A stretch of 11,185 bases of DNA, from NCBI GenBank assembly GCA_905370385.1, contig CAJPKN010000045.1:1-11185 (forward strand), given 5' to 3'. Made by a program: the position numbers and the translations under genes. Shown piece after piece: positions 6,374-11,185 of the stretch. Numbering within the stretch: position 1 is the stretch's first letter; each line of letters starts with the position of its first letter. Below the pieces are notes generated by a model that was given only the letters and a program-made list of their open reading frames with translations, was not told the origin of the DNA and searched no databases. The stretch comes from Stomatobaculum longum (GTDB lineage: Bacteria; Bacillota; Clostridia; Lachnospirales; Lachnospiraceae).

Positions 6374-7733
6374 TCCAGCCAAAGAGGCTCGCGACGGAGC
6401 TAAAGAGTATAATTGCCACAAAGAACGGGCAGAGATACTTAATCATAAAGTTGAAGATAAGGCGGCGCTTAAACGGAGCGCCGTCTTTTGTCACTTCTTC
6501 CGCTACGGTTTTAACGCCGACAACGCGGACAATCAAGAGGCAGGTGGTCATTGCGGCAATCGGCATCATGACCGAGTTGGTGAGGAAATCAAAGAAGTCC
6601 AGAAGCTGCATGCCGACGATGCGGACCAAAGCGAGCGGGCCGTAGCCGAGAGCACTGAGGCTGCCGAGTACGAGCATTAAAGCGAACATTACGATACTCG
6701 CCTTTTTGCGACTCCAGTGAAGCTCATCTTCAAAAGTGGAGACTGCGCTCTCCGCAAGTGCAATGGCGGAAGTCAGCGCCGCAAACAGGACCAAGAGGAA
6801 GAACATAATGCCGACGGGCTGCCCGAAGCCCATGTTTGCAAAGATTTTGGGCATGGTGATAAACATGAGAGAAGGTCCTGCTTTCAGGACATTCGGGTCG
6901 CCGCCGGAAAAGGCAAAGACAGCCGGAATAATCATGAGTCCGGCGAGGACGGCAATCGCGGTGTCAAAGAGCTCCACATGGCGTGTCGCATCTTCAATGG
7001 AGACATCGTCCTTCATATAGGAGCCGAAGGTCATCAGAATTCCCATTGCGATGGAGAGAGAGTAGAACATCTGTCCCATTGCCGCAACCACGGTCATCCA
7101 AGAGAAGTTTTTGAAATTCGGGACCAGGAAGTAGGCCACGCCTTTCATGGCGCCGGGACGCGTGACCGCATAAAGGGCAATGACCAACGCAAGGACGATG
7201 AGTATCGGCATCATGATGGTGGAGACGCGTTCAATACCGTTCTGGACGCCCATGTAGATGATAATCATGGTTGCAAGGGTAAATACCAAGAACCAAAACT
7301 CCGTCTGGTAACCGTTGGTGATGAAGCCCGAGAAATAGTCATCGCTCGCGAGTGCGGTGACTTCGCCGCGGAGATAGGCGAAGAGATACTTGGAGACCCA
7401 GCCGCCGATGACAGAATAATAAGGAACAATCAGAATTGGGATGACAGCGTTAATCCAGCCGCCGAAACGGAACATCCAATCCTTGCCGTAGTGAGAGAAA
7501 GCACCGACCGGACTCTTCTTGGTGCGGCGTCCCAGGGCGCTCTCGGCAATGATCATCGTATAGCCGAAGCTCAGCACGAGGAGCAGATAGACCAAGAGAA
7601 AAATACCGCCGCCGTATTTTGCGGCGAGATAGGGAAAACGCCAGATGTTACCCAGACCGACGGCGGAGCCGGCCGCCGAAAGAACGAAACCGAGACGGGA
7701 GGAAAAACTACTCCGCTCACCTTTTGTAGACAT
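6363..7733 (-). CDS. Neurotransmitter:sodium symporter (NSS/SNF) family transporter
   Basis: 456 residues, very hydrophobic, with about 11 membrane segments as in bacterial MhsT/TnaT-type members. TM1 carries the family signature around residues 19-35 (SAAGSAVGLGNIWRFPY), which holds the Na+ and substrate sites in the unwound TM1. The TM6 equivalent is QMFYSLSIAMG (221-231), and a TM8-like TSAIALAESAVS (321-332) provides small and Ser residues for Na+ coordination. The family imports amino acids or related amines with Na+; the substrate here is not deducible. Translation starts at ATG 7733 with GGAGGG (7741-7746) 7 nt upstream. It is transcribed alone from 7782-7810. Its last 11 bp overlap pcrA, so there is no intergenic space for a terminator; see the inverted repeat at 6200-6264. 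Confidence 0.93.
   Translation of the reverse strand: MSTKGERSSFSSRLGFVLSAAGSAVGLGNIWRFPYLAAKYGGGIFLLVYLLLVLSFGYTMIIAESALGRRTKKSPVGAFSHYGKDWMFRFGGWINAVIPILIVPYYSVIGGWVSKYLFAYLRGEVTALASDDYFSGFITNGYQTEFWFLVFTLATMIIIYMGVQNGIERVSTIMMPILIVLALVIALYAVTRPGAMKGVAYFLVPNFKNFSWMTVVAAMGQMFYSLSIAMGILMTFGSYMKDDVSIEDATRHVELFDTAIAVLAGLMIIPAVFAFSGGDPNVLKAGPSLMFITMPKIFANMGFGQPVGIMFFLLVLFAALTSAIALAESAVSTFEDELHWSRKKASIVMFALMLVLGSLSALGYGPLALVRIVGMQLLDFFDFLTNSVMMPIAAMTTCLLIVRVVGVKTVAEEVTKDGAPFKRRLIFNFMIKYLCPFFVAIILFSSVASLFGWIKM
6459..6489 (+). terminator. Candidate pcrA terminator inside the antisense symporter gene
   Basis: AAGGCGGCGCT (6459-6469) pairs with AGCGCCGTCTT (6477-6487) as an 11-bp stem with a single G-U pair and a 7-nt loop, followed by a short T tract (TCTTTT). 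It lies 86 nt after the pcrA stop on the same strand. The T tract is only on the plus-strand side, so it is oriented to end pcrA transcription. The same bases encode a DGAPFKRRL segment of the symporter, so part of the symmetry could be fortuitous. Confidence 0.5.
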
Positions 7734-7781
7734 AGGGAAACCCTCCGAAATAAAATATTGTCAAAAATGCATAACATGCCC

Positions 7782-7810
7782 ATTTTACGGAGCGCCTCTG
7801 TGCTTGTCAA
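7782..7810 (-). promoter_or_regulatory. Sigma-A-type promoter of the symporter gene
   Basis: Minus strand: -35 TTGACA (7805-7810, full consensus), a 17-nt spacer, and -10 TAAAAT (7782-7787). The predicted leader to the ATG at 7733 is about 40 nt. The -35 hexamer overlaps the -35 of the opposite promoter. Confidence 0.75.
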
Positions 7811-7832
7811 GTGAAAGGCTTTATGCTATAGT
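7804..7832 (+). promoter_or_regulatory. Sigma-A-type promoter of the small membrane protein gene
   Basis: -35 TTGTCA (7804-7809), a 17-nt spacer, and -10 TATAGT (7827-7832) preceded by TGC (extended -10). It gives a leader of ~50 nt before the ATG at 7888. It shares 5 bp of its -35 box with the divergent symporter promoter. Confidence 0.7.
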
Positions 7833-7887
7833 AAATCTGTTGATTTTATATTGTGTCATCATGGCATATTCGATTGGGAGGGCAGGT

Positions 7888-8163
7888 ATGGACAATTTCG
7901 GCGCATTGATTAAATTGGATGAGCTCGTGAGTTCCATGAAAAAGAAAGAGCAGACGAACAAGACCCGTGATGCGGTTGTCATGGCGCTCGCAATCATCGG
8001 TATTATCGCAGCGGTGGCAGGAATTGCCTATGCGGTCTATCGCTTCATGGCACCGGTGGAAGATGATTTTGAAGACGACTTTGATGATGACTTCGACGAC
8101 GATGATCTCATTGTGTTCGATGAAGACGAGGATGAGGCATCCGAGGCAGCGGATAAGGACTGA
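7888..8163 (+). CDS. Small single-pass membrane protein with Asp/Phe-rich acidic tail (unknown function)
   Basis: 91 residues. Residues 1-27 are polar with a basic patch (KKKEQTNKTR, 18-27). Residues 29-53 form one hydrophobic, Ala/Ile/Gly-rich membrane segment. Residues 57-91 are almost all Asp and Glu, with a short pattern of DDF repeats (57-70) and no positive charge until the penultimate Lys. The basic patch before the membrane segment predicts N-in, with the acidic tail outside the cytoplasm. ATG 7888 is chosen because GGGAGG (7876-7881) lies 6 nt upstream; the earlier in-frame ATG at 7861 has no such site. It has its own promoter (7804-7832) and terminator (8191-8225). It resembles small hypothetical proteins I recall from Lachnospiraceae, but I cannot assign a role. 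The tail could bind cations. Confidence 0.8.
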   Translation: MDNFGALIKLDELVSSMKKKEQTNKTRDAVVMALAIIGIIAAVAGIAYAVYRFMAPVEDDFEDDFDDDFDDDDLIVFDEDEDEASEAADKD

Positions 8164-8190
8164 GCGTAAATTTAAAGTGACTGTATTGAG

Positions 8191-8225
8191 AAGAGGGCGC
8201 GCCGGAGAGACGCGTCCTCTTTTTT
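8191..8225 (+). terminator. Intrinsic terminator between the small membrane protein gene and the rRNA methyltransferase gene
   Basis: AAGAGGGCGCG (8191-8201) pairs with CGCGTCCTCTT (8211-8221), 11 bp with one G-U, around a 9-nt loop. The 3' arm runs into a six-T tract (8220-8225). It lies 28 nt past the upstream stop and only 21 nt before the next start codon. Confidence 0.85.
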
Positions 8226-8238
8226 GAAGAGAGAGGAC
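8214..8238 (+). promoter_or_regulatory. Possible anti-Shine-Dalgarno hairpin competing with the terminator
   Basis: GTCCTCT (8214-8220), part of the terminator 3' arm, is the exact reverse complement of AGAGGAC (8232-8238), which contains the ribosome-binding site of the following gene. The two hairpins are mutually exclusive because they use the same bases. A 7-bp stem around an 11-nt loop is weak to moderate. Function is inferred only from complementarity. Confidence 0.3.
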
Positions 8239-8246
8239 AGGCGAGT

Positions 8247-9647
8247 ATGAAAAAGGGAGAGGAAGCGCGCGGCATCATTTCGGAATACCGTTTTCCGGAC
8301 CGCGGTTATATATTGCGAGAGGACGGTAAGGTCTTGATTAAGCATGCCGTTCCGGGCCGAGAAGTTTTGTACCGCGTGACCAAGGCGAGAAAGGGAAATG
8401 CCGAGGGGCGCGTACTGGAGACCTTGGCCCCTGGGGCCTGCGAGCGGAGAGAGAGTCTCTGTCCCGCGGTCGGTGTCTGCGGCGGCTGTCTTTATCAGAC
8501 TCTTCCGTATGCGGAGGAGTTGAAACTGAAAGAGCAGCTTTTGCAGCGTCTGCTTGGCGAGGCAATCGGGGAGGACTTTCTCTGGGAGGGGCTGACCGCA
8601 AGTCCCCGCGAGAACGCTTATCGCATGAAGATGGAGTATTCCTTCGGCGATGCCTACCGGGATGGTCCGCTGACCCTCGGCATGCATAAGAGAGGAAGTC
8701 ACTACGACATCGTGGAGACCGACCGTTGTGAGCTCGTGCATGAGGATCTGAACCTTGCGCTTCGGGAAACGCTGCGCTTCTTTCGGGAGCGGAAGGTGCC
8801 GTTTTATCACAAGTTGCGCCACGAGGGCTATCTTCGTTTTTTGCTTGCGCGCCGCGGCACACACAGAAAAGAACTCCTGCTCGATCTGGTCACGAGCTCT
8901 CAGCTTCCCACGGAAGAGGAGAGAGAGCTGCTGCGTGCATGGCGGGAACTCATGTGTTCCCTTCCGTTTGAGGCGAGCTTAAAGGGGCTGCTCCATACGG
9001 TCACCGATTCGGTTGCGGATGCGGTGAAAAACGAGAGAACGGAGGTACTCTTCGGCGAAGCGCAATTTGAAGAGGAGCTTTCCGGCCTTCGCTTTGCGAT
9101 CACGCCGTTTTCGTTTTTCCAGAACAATGCGGACGGGGCCGAACTGCTCTATGAGAAGGTGGGACAGTATGTCGGTGAGACCGGCGGAAAGGTGGTCTTT
9201 GATCTCTACTCTGGCACGGGCACCATTGCCCAGCTGGTCGCCAAGCATGCGGAACGCACAGTCGGTGTTGAGTTAATCGAAGAGGCGGTGATCGCCGCGC
9301 GGGAAAATGCGGCGAGAAACGGGGTGAGGAATTGTCGCTTCATCGCGGGAGATGTCTTAAAGGTGCTGGACGAAATCGAGGAGAAGCCGGATATCATTAT
9401 TCTCGACCCGCCGCGCGAGGGTGTGAACCCGAAGGCGCTCCGCAAGTTGATTCGCTACGGGGTTCCGCGCATTATCTATGTATCCTGTAAGCCCTCGAGC
9501 CTGGTCACCGATCTCGAAATACTTCGAGAGGGGGGCTATCATACCACGCGCGCTGCGGGCGTCGATATGTTTCCGCGGACACCGGGCGTGGAGGCCGTTC
9601 TCTTGCTGGAGAGACGAGAGCCTGCATCGGATGAGATGACGATATAA
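8247..9647 (+). CDS. rlmCD: 23S rRNA (uracil-5-)-methyltransferase, RumA/RlmCD-like (TrmA family)
   Basis: 466 residues, typical of this family in Bacillota. The N-terminal ~60 residues have a TRAM-like beta domain. Cys72, Cys78 and Cys81 (CPAVGVCGGC) plus Cys161 fit the [4Fe-4S] ligands of RumA; an extra Cys65 precedes them. The C-terminal SAM-dependent methyltransferase shows FSFFQNN (288-294), the SAM loop DLYSGTGT (319-326), LDPPREGVNP (386-395), the nucleophile Cys414 in YVSCKPSSL, and the general base Glu449 in PRTPGVEAV. It makes 5-methyluridine in 23S rRNA, at position 1939 and/or 747 by homology; Gram-positive RlmCD does both, but this cannot be decided here, and the symbol is tentative. 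AGAGGA (8232-8237) is the likely ribosome-binding site. A terminator lies just upstream and no promoter is visible after it, so expression may depend on read-through. Confidence 0.92.
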   Translation: MKKGEEARGIISEYRFPDRGYILREDGKVLIKHAVPGREVLYRVTKARKGNAEGRVLETLAPGACERRESLCPAVGVCGGCLYQTLPYAEELKLKEQLLQRLLGEAIGEDFLWEGLTASPRENAYRMKMEYSFGDAYRDGPLTLGMHKRGSHYDIVETDRCELVHEDLNLALRETLRFFRERKVPFYHKLRHEGYLRFLLARRGTHRKELLLDLVTSSQLPTEEERELLRAWRELMCSLPFEASLKGLLHTVTDSVADAVKNERTEVLFGEAQFEEELSGLRFAITPFSFFQNNADGAELLYEKVGQYVGETGGKVVFDLYSGTGTIAQLVAKHAERTVGVELIEEAVIAARENAARNGVRNCRFIAGDVLKVLDEIEEKPDIIILDPPREGVNPKALRKLIRYGVPRIIYVSCKPSSLVTDLEILREGGYHTTRAAGVDMFPRTPGVEAVLLLERREPASDEMTI

Positions 9648-9781
9648 GACCGAACGTGGAAGTGCACGTTTTGGAAAGCTCGGGAGAGTACGGCTTGCGG
9701 TGCGGACCACGCAGCGGAAATCCGGAGTTACAACGGATGGAATCATAGAATTTGCTTGGCATATAGCCCGGGAGGTAGGAC
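9648..9781 (+). other. 134-nt intergenic region with weak hairpins, no promoter recognised
   Basis: Just after the methyltransferase stop, AACGTG (9653-9658) and CACGTT (9665-9670) form a 6-bp hairpin followed by TT, a poor terminator at best. Further on, ATCCG (9719-9723) and CGGAT (9734-9738) can form a 5-bp hairpin. A strong GGGAGG (9770-9775) precedes the GTG at 9782. I find no good -35/-10 pair and recognise no known RNA family. Confidence 0.4.
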
Positions 9782-10108
9782 GTGGAGAAGAAAAGCGGAA
9801 CAGAGCAGGCAGTGGAGCGTGTGCGCGAGATGGAGGGCATACTGAATCGCCACAGAGAAGAAATCGAGGCCATGAAAAAAGCGCTGCAAACCTTTAAAGA
9901 TTCGCAGCGCGAGTATCAAAAATTGGTCAAGTACTATTACAGCAGGCATTTTCAGAGCGATGATAGACGTTGGAGTCGCGGAGAACTTGCGGAGCTTCCG
10001 AGTGTTGAAGTGTTGACAGAGGATTCGATTTGGGATCTTATGGGTGACAGCTATGAGCTTACGCTCGACATGCTGGAACTCGCAACCACGATGATACGCA
10101 AGCGCTGA
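9782..10108 (+). CDS. DUF4298-like coiled-coil protein (unknown function)
   Basis: 108 residues starting at GTG 9782, 6 nt after GGGAGG (9770-9775), which decides the start. Residues ~5-48 are a heptad-like charged helix (VERVREMEGILNRHREEIEA...) fitting a coiled coil. A YYYSRHFQSDD segment follows, then a C-terminal part with LTEDSIWDLMGDSYELTLDMLELAT. Length, helix pattern and the late ELPSVEVLTEDSIWDLM-type block fit the DUF4298 family as I recall it. Its function is unknown and it is probably cytoplasmic. It may be co-transcribed with the methyltransferase 134 nt upstream. It converges on xpt with only 2 nt between stop codons and no clear terminator. Confidence 0.75.
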   Translation: MEKKSGTEQAVERVREMEGILNRHREEIEAMKKALQTFKDSQREYQKLVKYYYSRHFQSDDRRWSRGELAELPSVEVLTEDSIWDLMGDSYELTLDMLELATTMIRKR

Positions 10109-10110
10109 GT

Positions 10111-10695
10111 TTATTCTTCGCGGAAACGAATGCCGGTGTTTACATCCATCTCTTCGAGTATCGCAAGGGAGCGGAGGTCGATGCCGGCTTCTCTAATGCG
10201 CTTACCGCCGTCCTGAAAGCCCTTTTCAATGACGACACCGGCGCCAACCAAAGTGGCCCCGGCCTGTTCGACCAGCTGACAGAGCCCCAGTATGGCCTTG
10301 CCGTTTGCCAGAAAATCATCGACAATCAGAATGCGATCCTCCGGGGATAAGAACTTCTTGGAGACTATGATGTCGTTCGTATTCTTGTGGGTAAAGGATT
10401 CTACTTTTGCGGTGTAAACATCGCCGGCGATATTCAGAGAGCGAGATTTCTTGGCAAAGACAACCGGGACGTTAAAGTAACGCGCGGCAATGCAGGCAAT
10501 GGCAATGCCGGAGGCTTCGATGGTCAGAATTTTATTGACTTCTCGATCTCCGAATTGGCGCTTAAATTCCTGCCCGATTTCCTCCAGCAGCGAGACATCG
10601 ATCTGGTGGTTTAAGAATGAATCCACCTTCAGAATATTGCCCGCCTCAATCTTGCCATCCGCCACAATACGATCCTGTAACAGCTTCATTTGCAT
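10111..10695 (-). CDS. xpt: Xanthine phosphoribosyltransferase
   Basis: 194 residues, the usual length. The sequence follows B. subtilis Xpt closely: ILKVDSFLNHQID (21-33), ILTIEASGIA (56-65), PVVFAKKSRSL (77-87), the PRPP-binding loop ILIVDDFLANGKA (122-134), and VIEKGFQ (155-161). The enzyme converts xanthine and PRPP to XMP in purine salvage. The frame is open upstream to 10788, but ATG 10695 is chosen because GAGG lies 8 nt before it and the upstream extension would contain the promoter. A second in-frame ATG at 10689 is possible. In many Bacillota xpt is controlled by a guanine riboswitch and paired with pbuX. Here the leader from the predicted promoter is only ~30 nt, so no such riboswitch fits, and no pbuX is adjacent in the window. 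Confidence 0.93.
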   Translation of the reverse strand: MQMKLLQDRIVADGKIEAGNILKVDSFLNHQIDVSLLEEIGQEFKRQFGDREVNKILTIEASGIAIACIAARYFNVPVVFAKKSRSLNIAGDVYTAKVESFTHKNTNDIIVSKKFLSPEDRILIVDDFLANGKAILGLCQLVEQAGATLVGAGVVIEKGFQDGGKRIREAGIDLRSLAILEEMDVNTGIRFREE

Positions 10696-10734
10696 GATGC
10701 CATCCTCACTTTCCGCTCGATATAAATTGGAATA

Positions 10735-10763
10735 AGTGTAGCACAGCTCCGACGGACAGGCAA
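10735..10763 (-). promoter_or_regulatory. Sigma-A-type promoter of xpt
   Basis: Minus strand: -35 TTGCCT (10758-10763), a 17-nt spacer, and -10 TACACT (10735-10740) preceded by TGC (extended -10). The predicted leader is about 30 nt to the ATG at 10695. It is divergent from the promoter at 10782-10810, with 18 bp between the two -35 boxes. Confidence 0.6.
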
Positions 10764-10781
10764 AGAGAAAGCGCAATCCGT

Positions 10782-10810
10782 TTGACAAAGTTAGATATGA
10801 ATCCTATAAT
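10782..10810 (+). promoter_or_regulatory. Full-consensus sigma-A promoter
   Basis: TTGACA (10782-10787), a 17-nt spacer and TATAAT (10805-10810): both hexamers match the consensus exactly at optimal spacing. The start would be near 10817, leaving a leader of ~64 nt before the ATG at 10881. It is the strongest promoter by sequence in the window. Confidence 0.9.
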
Positions 10811-10880
10811 CCGGAGTATAGTCTATGCAGTCGATAGATTTGTAACTGGTTCACTTTGGCGCAAAAGACGGAGGAGAAGC

Positions 10881-11185
10881 ATGGCAAGCAAGAAGGAACA
10901 GCGCGACGAGAGAGTGGAAGAACTCAAGAAGTCTGTGGAAGACCTGAAGGAACCTGTGAAGGCATTTACGGAACGCGTTAAGAAGACGGTGGGCAACGAA
11001 GCTAAATCAATCGCGGAAGATGCAAAAGCACTCGGAAAAGAGGCGAAAAAGCAGAGCGAGAAAGTAAAGAAGAGCGTCGAAAAGGCGGGTAAGACCGTAA
11101 AGTCCCGTGCGAAGAAGGTCAGTGATACCTTGAGCGGCAAGGAATCCGAAGTCAAGGTTTTTGTGGAGTACGGTGAGAAGCAGCT
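10881..11185 (+). CDS. Lys/Glu-rich helical protein, possibly DUF6465-like (3' end outside window)
   Basis: ATG 10881 follows GGAGGAG (10870-10876), a near-perfect ribosome-binding site, and the frame stays open to the window end (101 codons seen). Residues 1-85 are nearly all Lys, Glu, Ala, Ser and Val in amphipathic heptad- or 11-mer-like patterns (VEELKKSVEDLKEPVKAF, EDAKALGKEAKK, KVKKSVEKAGKT). This resembles phasin-like, LEA-like or apolipoprotein-type helices. At ~90 the character changes to a beta-like KVFVEYGEKQ. That switch matches my memory of DUF6465 proteins of Lachnospiraceae (a Lys/Ala-rich N-terminus and a short conserved C-terminal domain). The function is unknown; the basic helices could bind nucleic acid or membranes. 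The consensus promoter suggests abundant expression. Confidence 0.75.
   Translation, partial: MASKKEQRDERVEELKKSVEDLKEPVKAFTERVKKTVGNEAKSIAEDAKALGKEAKKQSEKVKKSVEKAGKTVKSRAKKVSDTLSGKESEVKVFVEYGEKQ

Noticed and set aside
6717..7814. 365-codon plus-strand ORF opposite the symporter
   Set aside because: The highly polar His/Asp/Glu-rich translation is the antisense of hydrophobic membrane codons, and it has no start signal.
7861..7887. Earlier in-frame ATG at 7861 for the small membrane protein
   Set aside because: It lacks a Shine-Dalgarno and would place GGGAGG inside the coding region; ATG 7888 has ideal spacing.
10109..10140. Terminator between the convergent DUF4298-like gene and xpt
   Set aside because: Only a 4-bp TTCG/CGAA pairing is visible, with no T tract; not supportable.
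10825..10845. Six-codon leader peptide (ATG CAG TCG ATA GAT TTG TAA) before the Lys/Glu-rich protein
   Set aside because: It starts within ~10 nt of the predicted transcription start, with no ribosome-binding site in the transcript.

Overview
The window looks like chromosomal housekeeping DNA from a moderately GC-rich member of the Bacillota, most likely class Clostridia and probably Lachnospiraceae-like. This rests on gene content (YerC next to PcrA, a TrmA/RumA-type RNA methyltransferase, Xpt, a DUF4298-like protein, a CobW GTPase pair, an anchored polysaccharide deacetylase), purine-rich Shine-Dalgarno sites and sigma-A-type promoters. It is an inference from recognised families, not a database match. 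I see no rRNA, tRNA, CRISPR array, insertion sequence, integrase or phage gene.

Layout. (1) 2-2217, plus strand: the 3' end of a CobW-family metallochaperone GTPase with a His/Cys/Asp/Glu repeat tract, then a second, divergent CobW-like GTPase carrying a C-terminal domain resembling the end of YcgQ/TIGR03943 proteins, then a HAD phosphatase. The spacing is tight enough for one operon. (2) A perfect bidirectional terminator separates this from a minus-strand, membrane-anchored CE4-type polysaccharide deacetylase (2293-3687). (3) Divergent promoters lead to yerC-pcrA (3832-6373), whose start and stop overlap. (4) A minus-strand NSS-family sodium symporter (6363-7733) overlaps the 3' end of pcrA by 11 bp; candidate terminator hairpins for each gene lie inside the other gene. 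(5) Two divergent promoters with overlapping -35 boxes drive the symporter and a 91-residue single-pass membrane protein with an Asp/Phe-rich tail. (6) A terminator, whose 3' arm can also pair with the next Shine-Dalgarno, precedes a RumA/RlmCD-like 23S rRNA uridine methyltransferase, followed by a DUF4298-like coiled-coil protein. (7) Convergent xanthine phosphoribosyltransferase (minus), then a consensus promoter driving a Lys/Glu-rich helical protein cut by the window end.

Functionally the genes are mostly independent: metal allocation (the GTPases), envelope modification, DNA repair, amino-acid transport, rRNA modification and purine salvage. The best candidate for something under-described is the tandem GTPase pair at the left edge; its upstream part, probably including a transporter, lies outside the window. 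I do not see a convincing wholly novel defence or mobile system.
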